Source: JACVRW01 sp035705985 (lineage in GTDB: Bacteria; Actinomycetota; Thermoleophilia; Solirubrobacterales; Thermoleophilaceae). From it: DNA of 21,006 nt. The DNA lies in assembly GCA_035705985.1 (NCBI GenBank), contig DASSVP010000251.1, positions 1-21,006 of the forward strand. Reading direction: 5' to 3'. Shown here piece after piece: positions 6,778-14,169 of this stretch. Both the position numbers and the translations under genes were made by a program. Below the pieces are notes generated by a model, which searched no databases, had not been told where the DNA came from, and saw nothing but the letters and a program-made list of their open reading frames with translations. Position 1 is the first letter of the stretch; each line of letters starts with the position of its first letter.

Positions 6778-6823
6778 TTACCTGTGGGGTAACGGATGCT
6801 CTCCGTTACATCCGAGGTAATCG
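6775..6823. promoter_or_regulatory. 49-bp concentric palindrome between divergent genes, probable operator
   Basis: Two perfect inverted repeats share one centre at 6799. The outer arms are CGATTACCT (6775-6783) and AGGTAATCG (6815-6823); the inner arms are GTAACGGA (6789-6796) and TCCGTTAC (6802-6809). Both interruptions are 5 bases long and the central loop is 5 bases. All four arms contain TTAC or GTAA, so the site can be read as four half-sites of one binding motif. The left arm covers the -35 box of the SnoaL-like operon, and the right arm falls at the expected -35 position of the divergent regulator gene. Confidence 0.7.
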
Positions 6824-6842
6824 CGGCGATCCGGACCGGCGC

Positions 6843-6848
6843 TACCGT
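6843..6848 (+). promoter_or_regulatory. -10 box of the XRE regulator gene (leaderless start)
   Basis: TACCGT fits the TAnnnT core of actinobacterial -10 boxes and ends 6 bases before the GTG start at 6855. With transcription starting about 7 bases downstream of the -10 box, the mRNA would begin at the start codon. No ribosome binding site is present, which agrees with leaderless translation. No good -35 box is visible. Confidence 0.45.
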
Positions 6849-6854
6849 TGGCTC

Positions 6855-7661
6855 GTGGCCGTCCAGACCGCGAGGGACCCGCAGACCGTCGGTGAGCTCA
6901 TCCGCTTCTGGCGCACGCGGCGGCGGCTCACGCAGATGGACTTGTCGCTGGACGCGAACCTCTCCACCAAGCACCTGAGTTTCGTCGAGACCGGCCGCTC
7001 GCGACCCAGCCGCCAGCTGCTCATCCACCTCGCCCAGCACCTCGACCTGCCGATTGCCGAGCGCAACCGCCTGCTGCTCTCGGGGGGCTTCGCTCCGCCC
7101 TACCTGGAGCAGCCGTTCGACGGCGAGGTGATGCGGCCGCTGCGTGAGTCGCTGAGCCGGCTGCTGGAGGCACACGAGCCGAACCCGGCGTTGATCGTCG
7201 ACGGTCTCTGGAACCTGATCGAGGCCAATCGGGCCGCCGCGCTCCTCTGGGACGGGGTCGACCCCGAGCTGCTCGAGCCCCCGATCAACATGCTCCGCCT
7301 GGCGGTCCACCCGGGAGGCCTCCCGAAGATCTCCTCGATGACGGCGGCCTGCAACGCGCCGCTGATCACGAAGCTGAGGCGAAGGAGCCGCGACGACGCC
7401 GATCCTGCACTCGGCGCGCTGATCGAGGATGTCGAGTCCTATCTCCCGGACGACCCGCCCACCCGCACCGCGACCCAGCCCGTGGTCTCGCTGGACCTGC
7501 GCACGCCGCTCGGGGAGGTCAGCCTCTTCACCGTGATCGCCACGCTCGGGGCGCCGCTGGAGGTGTCGGCGGCAAACCTCGCGATCGAGACCTTCCTGCC
7601 GATGGACGAGCGCAGCGCAGCGCGGCTTGGCGAGCTCAGTGCAAAGGCGCGGGGAGAATGA
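6855..7661 (+). CDS. XRE-family transcriptional regulator with MmyB-like ligand-binding domain
   Basis: A 268-residue regulator. I start it at GTG 6855 (MAVQTARDPQTVGELIRFWR), just before the DNA-binding domain; upstream in-frame codons run through the promoter and operator and are not credible. Residues about 10-75 form an XRE/Cro-type helix-turn-helix (TRRRLTQMDLSLDANLSTKH then LSFVETGRSRPSRQLL). Residues about 100-260 resemble the MmyB-like (MLTR) ligand-binding domain, with the typical VDGLWNLIEANRAAALLW and NMLRLAVHPGG segments. Such proteins bind a small or lipid-like ligand and repress or activate adjacent genes. The 49-bp palindrome immediately upstream is the obvious candidate target, controlling itself and the SnoaL-like/hydrolase-fold pair. 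Confidence 0.85.
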   Translation: MAVQTARDPQTVGELIRFWRTRRRLTQMDLSLDANLSTKHLSFVETGRSRPSRQLLIHLAQHLDLPIAERNRLLLSGGFAPPYLEQPFDGEVMRPLRESLSRLLEAHEPNPALIVDGLWNLIEANRAAALLWDGVDPELLEPPINMLRLAVHPGGLPKISSMTAACNAPLITKLRRRSRDDADPALGALIEDVESYLPDDPPTRTATQPVVSLDLRTPLGEVSLFTVIATLGAPLEVSAANLAIETFLPMDERSAARLGELSAKARGE

Positions 7662-7675
7662 CCTCGCCCCAGCGA

Positions 7676-7681
7676 TAGCAT
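7676..7681 (+). promoter_or_regulatory. Possible -10 box of the reductase-like gene
   Basis: TAGCAT ends 9 bases before the GTG start at 7691. No ribosome binding site separates them, so a leaderless or near-leaderless transcript is possible. Co-transcription with the regulator 29 bases upstream is the alternative. Confidence 0.3.
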
Positions 7682-7690
7682 CACGCGCCC

Positions 7691-8263
7691 GTGAGGCCCA
7701 GGCTGATCTACTCGATGGGCGTGTCGGTGGACGGCTTCATCGCCGACCGCGAGGGCGGGTTCGCGTGGACGGTCCCCAGCGACGAGCTGTTTCGCTTTCA
7801 CACTGCGCAGGTACGCGAGCTCGGCGGGTTTCTCCTCGGCCGCAGGCTCTACGAGACGATGCTTGTGTGGGAGACGGATCCGTCGATGCGCGACGATGAG
7901 CCCGGGGCCGCGTTCGCCGACGTCTGGTGCGCGATCCCGAAGGTCGTCTTCAGCCGCACGCTCGACAGCGTCCAGGGCAACGCCCGGCTCGCCGAGGCGT
8001 CGGTGGCCGAGGAGGCCGCAGCGGCGCTCGACGCGACCGACAAGGATGTCGCGATCGGCGGCGCCGGCCTGGCCGCGCAGGCGATCGAGCTCGGCCTCGT
8101 CGACGAGCTGCGCATGTTCCGCCATCCGGTCGTCGTCGGTGGCGGCACGCCGTTCCTGCCGCCGGTCACCGACGACGTCCCGCTCGACCTGATCGAGACC
8201 AGGCCGTTCGGCTCGCGGGTGATCTTCGAGCGCTACGGACGCGCCCGCGACGAGTCGAACTGA
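7691..8263 (+). CDS. Dihydrofolate reductase / RibD C-terminal-fold protein (YwjB/YyaP type)
   Basis: A 190-residue cytoplasmic protein of the DHFR/RibD-reductase fold (COG0262). The start MRPRLIYSMGVSVDGFIADR is the usual first strand with the 'SxDGxIA' nucleotide/substrate loop. LGGFLLGRRLYETML is the 'GR.TYE' helix, and VAIGGAGLAAQAIELGLVDE is the glycine-rich NADPH-binding loop and helix, followed by HPVVVGGGTPFLP. Proteins of this short class are NAD(P)H-dependent reductases of mostly unknown substrate; few are true DHFRs. It lies 29 bases after the XRE regulator on the same strand and converges with the MMPL gene, so it may belong to the regulator's transcript. Confidence 0.85.
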   Translation: MRPRLIYSMGVSVDGFIADREGGFAWTVPSDELFRFHTAQVRELGGFLLGRRLYETMLVWETDPSMRDDEPGAAFADVWCAIPKVVFSRTLDSVQGNARLAEASVAEEAAAALDATDKDVAIGGAGLAAQAIELGLVDELRMFRHPVVVGGGTPFLPPVTDDVPLDLIETRPFGSRVIFERYGRARDESN

Positions 8264-8441
8264 CACCGCCGTCCGAGTCATCAGCGCGTCGCGGGACCGG
8301 CCGTTCGCTGCGCCGACCGACCCGGAGGCGCTTGACGGGCGCGCCGAGGATGCTGGCGAAGCTGAGGCCGTCCGGTGTGACGTCCCTCCAACCGCCCATG
8401 ACCGCAGCGCGACGCGTGACAGGCCCGGGTCGCTGGGGCCA

Positions 8442-10541
8442 TCACCCCTCACTGAGCCCCAATCGTGCGTGGACTCGGCGCAGCGGCTTTGGCGCCCACC
8501 AGTTCCACCTGCCGAGCATCTCCATCAGCGAGGGAACGAGCAGCGCCCGGACGATCGTCGCGTCGATCAGCACAGCGAGGGCGATCCCGAGCCCGAGCTG
8601 CTTGATGAAGATCATTTCGGAGGTGACGAAGGCGCCGATCGCGACGGCGAACAGAACCGCAGCGGCCGTGGCGATGCGTCCGACGCGCTCCAGTCCGATC
8701 GCAACAGCGTCGGCGTTCGTGGCACCGCCGTCGCGTGCCTCCTTGATCCGCGAAAGCAGGAAGACGCCGTAGTCGGTGGAGAGCCCGAACGCGACGACGA
8801 ACAGGAACAGCGGTTGCGTGGCCTCCAGCGCACCCTGGCTGGTGTAGCCGAGCAGGCCCTCGAGCCGACCATCCTGGAATATCAGGACGAGGATCCCGAA
8901 CACGGCGCTGAGCCCGAGCAGGTTCATGAGGATCTGCTTGACCGGCAGCACCAATGAGCCCGTGAAGACGAACAGGACCGCCAGCGTCACGGCGACGACG
9001 ATCGCCAGCATCAGCGGCAGGTGATCGGCGAGGCTGTCCTTTAGATCGACGAAGCTCGCCGTGAAGCCTGTCGTCAGCGAGTTACGCTCGAGCGCCCGCA
9101 GGTCCGCGGCGAGGTCCTGGCTGGCGTCGCTGAGCGGCGGGTTGGAGGAGATGACTTCGACGGCGGAGGTGTCGCCGTTCAGCTTCATGGGCGGCCTGAC
9201 CTCGGCCACGCCCGGAAGCCGATGCGCCTCGCGCGCGACGCTCTCCGCCTCGGCGGGTCCGCCGCTGACCGCGAGTTGGATCGGGGTGTCGCGGAAGGGC
9301 GGGAAGTCGGCGCGGAGCGCGTCGTCGACCTGGTTCGCGCTGGCGCCGTCGGGCAACACCTGGGCATCGATCGCGGTGAACTGAATGCTGAAAAACGGGA
9401 TCCCGAGCGCGATCAGGAGCGCCGCGCTTCCGATCGCGATTCGGCCGGGGATCCGCATCACGAGCCGCGAGAGCCGGTACCAGAAGCCGTGCTCGGCGGG
9501 GCGGGCGTCACGCTCGGCCCGGCCACGGAGCACGGCGGGCGCAAGGGCGTTGACCCGGGCTCCGAGCACGGCCAGGATCGCGGGCAGCACGATCAGCGCC
9601 ACCGCCGCAGCGATCAGCGCCACCAGTGATCCGCCGACGCCCATGGAATACAGGAAGCGCTGTGGGAAGACGAGCAGCGACGCAATCGCGCCGGCGACGG
9701 TCAGCGAGCTGAACAGCACGGTGCGCCCCGCCGTTGCCATCGTCCGCCGCATCGCGTCCAGTCCGGGACCCGTCTTCGCCATCTCCTCGCGATAGCGCGA
9801 GACGATGAACAGGCTGTAGTCGATCGAGAGGCCGAGACCGAGGCCGATCACGAGGTTGAGCGCGAAGATCGAGATCGAGCCGAGTTCGCTCGCGACGCTG
9901 AGCATCACCGTCGTGCTGACGATCGTCAGCCCGCCGACCAACAGCGGGAGCGCGGCGGCCACCAGGCTGCGGAAGAAGAGCAGCGAGAGCAGGAAGAGGA
10001 TCGGAAAGGCGAAGAGCTCGGCCGTGCGCAGGTCCTTCTCCACCTGTTCGTTCGCCTGCTGCTGGGCGACCGCGGCCCCGCCGACCAACACTCCGGGCAC
10101 ACGCTCGAGCGAGCTGCTGATCCGCTCACCGGCGTCCTGGATCTCATCGTCGTCCGTTGGCGAAAGCCGGACCGACAGGTAGGTGGACGTGCCGTCGCGT
10201 GAGACGAAGTCGCGCGAGCCCGTGTTGTAGTAGGTGGCTACGCCGGCCACGTCCCTGTCTGTGCGAATCCGGTGGGTCAGTGCCCCGATCCGCTGCCGGC
10301 CGGCCGCCGAATCGACGTCGACGCCGTGGACGAGCACGACGACGCTGGTCTCGCGATAGCCGGCGTCCTGGAGCCGCTCGGCGGCCCTGACGCTCTCGGT
10401 CGCCGGATCGTCGGCTCCGTACGGGTCGAGGCGATCGGCGACCCCGGCGCCGAGCATGCCGGCGACGATCGCCATGAAGACCGCCACGATCACGACCGTC
10501 TTCCCACGCCTGTCCGCCAGCAGCGCCAACCGATCGAACAT
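8442..10541 (-). CDS. MMPL/RND-family transporter
   Basis: A 699-residue inner-membrane exporter. ATG 10541 is preceded by GAGGAGGG at suitable spacing and overlaps the PadR stop by one base (TGATG). It has the two-fold RND layout: TM1 (~14-35), a soluble porter domain (~36-170), five TM helices (~172-325), a second TM/porter half from ~385, and a final helix bundle. The proton-relay Asp-Tyr pairs known from mycobacterial MmpL3 are present in both halves: IDYSLFIVSRYREE (D241-Y242) and STDYGVFLLSRIKE (D590-Y591). MMPL proteins export lipids, siderophores or drugs. Cotranscription with a PadR repressor suggests an inducible export role. It is only distantly similar to the second MMPL protein in this window. 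Confidence 0.9.
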   Translation of the reverse strand: MFDRLALLADRRGKTVVIVAVFMAIVAGMLGAGVADRLDPYGADDPATESVRAAERLQDAGYRETSVVVLVHGVDVDSAAGRQRIGALTHRIRTDRDVAGVATYYNTGSRDFVSRDGTSTYLSVRLSPTDDDEIQDAGERISSSLERVPGVLVGGAAVAQQQANEQVEKDLRTAELFAFPILFLLSLLFFRSLVAAALPLLVGGLTIVSTTVMLSVASELGSISIFALNLVIGLGLGLSIDYSLFIVSRYREEMAKTGPGLDAMRRTMATAGRTVLFSSLTVAGAIASLLVFPQRFLYSMGVGGSLVALIAAAVALIVLPAILAVLGARVNALAPAVLRGRAERDARPAEHGFWYRLSRLVMRIPGRIAIGSAALLIALGIPFFSIQFTAIDAQVLPDGASANQVDDALRADFPPFRDTPIQLAVSGGPAEAESVAREAHRLPGVAEVRPPMKLNGDTSAVEVISSNPPLSDASQDLAADLRALERNSLTTGFTASFVDLKDSLADHLPLMLAIVVAVTLAVLFVFTGSLVLPVKQILMNLLGLSAVFGILVLIFQDGRLEGLLGYTSQGALEATQPLFLFVVAFGLSTDYGVFLLSRIKEARDGGATNADAVAIGLERVGRIATAAAVLFAVAIGAFVTSEMIFIKQLGLGIALAVLIDATIVRALLVPSLMEMLGRWNWWAPKPLRRVHARLGLSEG

Positions 10542-11107
10542 CAGCCTGCCCTCCTCTTCCTGTTCGCGGACTTCGGCACCGCCCCGGTCAGCTCCGCACG
10601 CGCCCGCGCGCACCACGCGATGACCCACTCGCTCGACTCCATGCCGTAGCGCAGCACCAGATAGGGAAACGGGTCCGTCGACGCAGCGGCGGCCGCGAAC
10701 GGCTCGATCTCGCGCAGCGCCGCGAGCTTCTCCTCCATCAGGCGCTGCTTCGCGTCGATCATCTCGATTGCCTTGCCGGGCTCGGCGGCGCCGGCGAAGA
10801 ACAGCTTCAGCAGCCCCTCGTCGCGCAGCTCGAGCCGCGCGGACGGCAGGTCGAGCCAGTTGCGAAGCTCCTCGCGCCCAGCTTCGGTCAGGCGGTAGAG
10901 GATGCGCTTCCTACGGCCGGTCGGCTGCGCTTCTGGCTCGACCAGGCCCGCCTTGGCGAGCTTGCGCAGCTCCGGATAGATCTGCCCATAGCTCGCCGCC
11001 CAGAAGAACCGGACCGATCGATCGACCATCGCCTTGATCTCGTAGCCCGACCGGGGCTCGTCGCGAACCATCCCGAGGATCACGTATGCGGTGGGGCTGA
11101 GTTCCAT
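10541..11107 (-). CDS. PadR-family transcriptional regulator
   Basis: A 188-residue repressor-type protein. The N-terminal winged helix is MELSPTAYVILGMV, then SGYEIKAMVDRSVRFFWAAS and YGQIYPELRKLAKAGLVEPE, the PadR signature, followed by a KRILYRLTEAGREEL wing. A long C-terminal alpha-helical dimerisation region (about 95-180, Vir_act_alpha_C type) follows. PadR proteins repress transporter or detoxification genes until bound by phenolic compounds, drugs or other ligands. It is the first gene of an operon with the MMPL exporter (one-base TGATG overlap). A 32-bp AT-rich dyad covering its own start and -10 region suggests autorepression. Confidence 0.9.
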   Translation of the reverse strand: MELSPTAYVILGMVRDEPRSGYEIKAMVDRSVRFFWAASYGQIYPELRKLAKAGLVEPEAQPTGRRKRILYRLTEAGREELRNWLDLPSARLELRDEGLLKLFFAGAAEPGKAIEMIDAKQRLMEEKLAALREIEPFAAAAASTDPFPYLVLRYGMESSEWVIAWCARARAELTGAVPKSANRKRRAG

Positions 11108-11138
11108 ATCTCGTAATGTTATATCGCATTGCTAGATA
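11107..11138. promoter_or_regulatory. AT-rich dyad over the padR promoter and start, probable PadR operator
   Basis: A 32-bp imperfect palindrome has arms TATCT/AGATA at the ends, AATG/CATT inside and an ATAT centre, strikingly AT-rich for this genome. On the minus strand it contains TATAAC (11123-11118), a good -10 box only about 10 bases before the ATG at 11107, giving a nearly leaderless mRNA. A repressor bound here would block RNA polymerase directly. Confidence 0.6.
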
Positions 11139-11144
11139 GCGGAC

Positions 11145-11160
11145 TGTGACGTGGGTCGCA
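11145..11160. promoter_or_regulatory. CRP-box-like sequence 1
   Basis: TGTGA-N6-TCGCA matches the CRP consensus TGTGA-N6-TCACA with one mismatch. It lies in the divergent gap between padR and the split phosphotransferase operon, about 130 bases upstream of that operon's proposed start. Confidence 0.4.
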
Positions 11161-11182
11161 CAGTTGAGCCCGCCCGCAGAGT

Positions 11183-11198
11183 TGTGACCGCCGACGCA
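11183..11198. promoter_or_regulatory. CRP-box-like sequence 2 (weaker)
   Basis: TGTGA-N6-ACGCA keeps the left half-site exactly and matches the right half at three of five bases. It lies 38 bases downstream of the first box. Alone this would be weak; it is recorded because of the pair. Confidence 0.25.
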
Positions 11199-11292
11199 CG
11201 GCAAGAAGCACTTGCCCCGCCTCGTGGGGCGAGAGAAGATCCGTTGCAGGTACGGCGGCGAGACCGCCGCCACGCGAGAGAGAGGATCCGGT

Positions 11293-12933
11293 TTGGACTC
11301 CGCACAGGCAGCGAACGAGTTGCGCTTCGATCCCCCGGGCGAGGGCACCTGGCACCTCGACCCCGTTCACTTCCCCCGGCCCGCGACGCGCTACTGGACC
11401 GAGATGCATCCCGAACCATTCAAGCGCGGGTTCGGCGAGTTCACGCGCTACTACGGAATGCTGCTCGACGCAATGGAGTACCAGTACGTGAACGGATTCG
11501 CGTACAGCGCGGCGCGGCCCGTGACGGACGACGAGGTGCCGCGGCGGTTCCAGCGGGCGGAGGAGGTGTGGGAGCGGCGGCTCTGGCGCGACCAGCTTCG
11601 CGAATGGGACCAGCAGGTCAAGCCGGAGTCGATCCGAACGCATCGCGAGCTGCAGTCGGTCGACCCCGACGCGCTGTCCGACGACGAGCTGGTCGCTTAC
11701 CTGACGCGCTGTCGCAATCGGCACTCCGAGATGATCTACCAGCACATGCGCTTCACGGGCGCGGCGATGCTCCCGGTGGGTGACCTGCTCGTGCACGCGG
11801 GCGAGTGGACCGACGTGCCGCCTGCCGAGCTGCTCGGGATGATGCGAGGGACCGCGCCCGTGTCCGCGGGCGCATCGATCGAGCTCGGGCAGCTGATCGC
11901 CGCCATGTCCGAGGATTCGACCGCGCGCGACTTGCTCGAGTCCGACGGCGAGCCGCAGCAGGTGCTGGACGAGCTGCGCTCGCTCGACAGCCGGGCGGGT
12001 CGGGCGGTCTTCGCCTACATCGACGTCGTCGGCTGCCGCTTGCTCGACGGCTTCGACATCGGCGGGCGCTACGCGCTCGAGCTGCCGGACGCCCTGCTGC
12101 GGTCGATCCGCGCGGCCGTCGAGCAGGGCCGTGTGGAGCCGCCGGACGTCGGCGAGCAGATCGCCGATATCCGCGGCCAGGTCCCGGAGCAGCATCGGGC
12201 CCAGTTCGACGAGCTCGTCGACGAAGCTCGGCTGATGTACCGGCTCCGCGACGAGCGCGGGGTCTTCAGCGACGTCTGGGCCTCCGGGATCATGCGGCGC
12301 GCCGCCATCGCGGCGGGCCGGCGGCTCACCGACAGGGGCAGGATCCATGACCCCGAGCACTTCGTCGACGCCGGCTTCGAGGAGATGTGCGCGCTCGTGT
12401 CGGGCTCGGACGGGCCGTCTGCCGACGAGCTCGCGGAGCGGAACGAGTGGCGAAGCTCGCACTCCGCGAAGGACGCACCCGAGGTGATCGGCCCGCCGCC
12501 ACCGCCGGAGCCCGACCCGTCCGGGCTGCCGCCCGCGGCGGGCCGGGTGATGCGGGCGATCGGCGTGGGCATCCAGTCGCTGTTCGGCAGCTCCGAGGAG
12601 CCGCACGAGGGCAACCTGCTGCGTGGCCTGGCCGCGAGCGGCGGCGTCTACGAGGGCCCCGCTCGCCGGGTTTCCGGGCCGGATGAGTTCGGCCGGATCG
12701 CGCAGGGTGACGTGCTGGTGACCGAGTCGACGACCGAGGCGTTCAACATCCTGCTGCCGCTGCTGGGAGCGATCGTGACGGACAGCGGCGGCCTGCTGTC
12801 GCACTCGGCCATCGTTGCGCGGGAGTACGGGATTCCCGGGGTCGTCGGGACGCGGGAGGCGACGGACCGGATCCCCGACGGGGTCACGGTGCGCGTGGAC
12901 GGCGACGCCGGCGAGGTGACGGTGCAGGCGTGA
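11293..12933 (+). CDS. PEP-utilising enzyme, phosphohistidine-domain subunit of a split phosphotransferase
   Basis: A 546-residue protein counted from TTG 11293, chosen because GAGAGAGGA lies 6 bases upstream and homology-like sequence (FDPPGEGTWHLDPVHFPRP) begins shortly after. A frame-open GTG at 11224 is the alternative. Residues 1 to about 395 form a helical domain resembling the substrate-binding middle part of rifampin-phosphotransferase-like proteins. A Pro-rich linker (about 400-413, GPPPPPEPDPSG) follows, then the mobile swivelling domain (about 443-546) with TDSGGLLSHSAIVAREYGIP. His504 is the residue phosphorylated in PEP synthase, PPDK and rifampin phosphotransferase. It lacks any ATP-grasp domain, which the next gene supplies after a 4-base GTGA overlap. 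Expected reaction: transfer of the ATP beta-phosphate through His504 to an acceptor, unknown here. Confidence 0.85.
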   Translation: MDSAQAANELRFDPPGEGTWHLDPVHFPRPATRYWTEMHPEPFKRGFGEFTRYYGMLLDAMEYQYVNGFAYSAARPVTDDEVPRRFQRAEEVWERRLWRDQLREWDQQVKPESIRTHRELQSVDPDALSDDELVAYLTRCRNRHSEMIYQHMRFTGAAMLPVGDLLVHAGEWTDVPPAELLGMMRGTAPVSAGASIELGQLIAAMSEDSTARDLLESDGEPQQVLDELRSLDSRAGRAVFAYIDVVGCRLLDGFDIGGRYALELPDALLRSIRAAVEQGRVEPPDVGEQIADIRGQVPEQHRAQFDELVDEARLMYRLRDERGVFSDVWASGIMRRAAIAAGRRLTDRGRIHDPEHFVDAGFEEMCALVSGSDGPSADELAERNEWRSSHSAKDAPEVIGPPPPPEPDPSGLPPAAGRVMRAIGVGIQSLFGSSEEPHEGNLLRGLAASGGVYEGPARRVSGPDEFGRIAQGDVLVTESTTEAFNILLPLLGAIVTDSGGLLSHSAIVAREYGIPGVVGTREATDRIPDGVTVRVDGDAGEVTVQA

Positions 12934-13748
12934 ACAAGGTGGTCTCGCTCGAGAAGGCACGCGACGTCGCGCTCTTCGGCTCGAAGGCGGTGGGGCTCGG
13001 CCAGGCGGCGCGGGCGGGCATACCCCTGCCGCCGGGCGTGGCGCTGTCAGGGGCGGTTGTAGAGGCGGTCGCCTCCGGGCATGACCGCGCGATCAAGAAG
13101 GTCGCGAAGTGCGTTCGGCCGCTGCCCGGCCCCCTCGCGGTGCGCTCGTCCGCAGTGGACGAGGACGGCGCGGAGACGAGCTTCGCCGGCCAGCATCTCA
13201 CGCTGCTGAATGTCCCTTCCTCCGCGCAGCTCGCGGACGCGCTCAGGGAGGTCTGGTGGTCGGCGAACTCGGACTCGGCGATCAGCTATCGCCAGCGCAC
13301 GGGCGTCTTCACGCGTCCGAGTATCGGGGTGGTGGTCCAGGCCCTGCTCGACCCCGAGGTGGCCGGCGTCATGTTCACGACGAATCCCGTGAACGGGGCG
13401 GACGAGCGCGTGATCGAGTCCGCCTGGGGGCTCGGCGAGGCGGTGGTGGCGGGCCGCGTGATCCCCGACCACTACCGCGTGGCGCGCTCGGGCGAGGTGC
13501 TCGAGCGCACCGCGGGGCTCAAGAAGATTGCGGTCCGAACGCTGCGGGATGGCGGCACGGTCGAGCAGGAGGTTCCGGGCGGGCTCGTGGAGAGGCTCTC
13601 GCTCGACGACGAGCAGATCGGTGCCCTGAACCGCCTGGCCGATCGCTGCGAGCACGTCTTCGGCGAAGGGCGGGACATCGAATGGGCGATCGCCGGCGGG
13701 GAGCTGTACCTGCTCCAGTGCCGGGCGGTCACCCGGGCCGGGTCCTGA
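12930..13748 (+). CDS. PEP/pyruvate-binding ATP-grasp subunit of the split phosphotransferase
   Basis: A 272-residue protein equal to the N-terminal (PPDK_N) domain of PEP synthase or rifampin phosphotransferase, and nothing else. Key ATP-site elements are in order: FGSKAVGLGQAARAGIPLPP (K19), PLAVRSSAVDEDGAETSFAG (R72), VVVQALLDPEVAGVMFTTNP, ESAWGLGEAVVAGRVIPDHY, and at the end DIEWAIAGGELYLLQCRAVT (E251, Q263, R265). It would bind ATP and phosphorylate the His of the preceding subunit, releasing AMP and phosphate by family analogy. The GTG start overlaps the upstream stop by 4 bases, ensuring paired synthesis. The gene order is permuted relative to the fused enzymes, where ATP-grasp comes first. 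At 272 residues it is somewhat shorter than the roughly 310-330 usual for this domain. Confidence 0.88.
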   Translation: MNKVVSLEKARDVALFGSKAVGLGQAARAGIPLPPGVALSGAVVEAVASGHDRAIKKVAKCVRPLPGPLAVRSSAVDEDGAETSFAGQHLTLLNVPSSAQLADALREVWWSANSDSAISYRQRTGVFTRPSIGVVVQALLDPEVAGVMFTTNPVNGADERVIESAWGLGEAVVAGRVIPDHYRVARSGEVLERTAGLKKIAVRTLRDGGTVEQEVPGGLVERLSLDDEQIGALNRLADRCEHVFGEGRDIEWAIAGGELYLLQCRAVTRAGS

Positions 13749-13755
13749 GCGAACC

Positions 13756-14169
13756 GTGCGCGGTGCCCCGGTCGAGGTACTGCGGCGCGTCCCGCTCTTC
13801 GCGGACCTGAACAAGCGGGAGCTCGCGAAGATCGCGCGCCTGTTCAAGGAGCGCCGCTTCGCTGAGGGCGAGGTGGTGGTCAGGCAAGGTTCCGGCGGCG
13901 CCGCGTTCTTCATGATCGACTCCGGCGAGGCGGCGGTCTCGGTCGGCGGCAAGGCGCGCGGGACGCTGAAGCCCGGCGACTACTTCGGCGAGATCGCGCT
14001 GATCGACGGGGGCCCACGGGGAGCCACAATCACCGCCACCAGCGACCTCGTCTGCTACGGGCTGACCTACTGGGAGTTTCGCCCGCTGGTGCGGGAGAAC
14101 GCCGCGATCGGCTGGAAGCTGCTGCAGTCGCTGGCGAAGAAGCTGCGTGCCGCCGAGGAAGCGCAGTAG
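13756..14169 (+). CDS. Stand-alone cyclic-nucleotide-binding domain protein
   Basis: A 137-residue protein that is a single cNMP-binding domain. LRRVPLFADLNKRELAKIAR is the N-terminal helix pair, VVRQGSGGAAFFMIDSGEAA the beta-roll, and YFGEIALIDGGPRGATITA the phosphate-binding cassette. The cassette keeps both canonical ligand contacts, Glu (ribose) and Arg (phosphate), so it should bind cAMP or cGMP. After a final helix (WKLLQSLAKKLRAAEEAQ) the protein ends: no CRP-type DNA-binding domain, kinase or channel is attached. It lies 7 bases after the ATP-grasp gene and overlaps the exporter gene by 23 bases. The likely role is as a regulatory subunit controlling the split phosphotransferase or exporter; this is inferred from operon position. 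Confidence 0.88.
   Translation: MRGAPVEVLRRVPLFADLNKRELAKIARLFKERRFAEGEVVVRQGSGGAAFFMIDSGEAAVSVGGKARGTLKPGDYFGEIALIDGGPRGATITATSDLVCYGLTYWEFRPLVRENAAIGWKLLQSLAKKLRAAEEAQ

Noticed and set aside
8264..8441. Possible terminator or small gene between the converging reductase and MMPL genes
   Set aside because: No strong hairpin with short loop and no credible small frame was found; only weak GC-rich complementarities.
11293..13748. Frameshifted single rifampin phosphotransferase or PEP synthase gene
   Set aside because: The domain order is reversed relative to the fused enzymes, and both genes have proper ends with a GTGA overlap. A frameshift cannot produce this.
13756..14169. CRP/FNR-type transcription factor
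   Set aside because: The protein ends right after the cNMP-binding domain; there is no helix-turn-helix, so it cannot itself be the DNA-binding partner of the CRP-like boxes.
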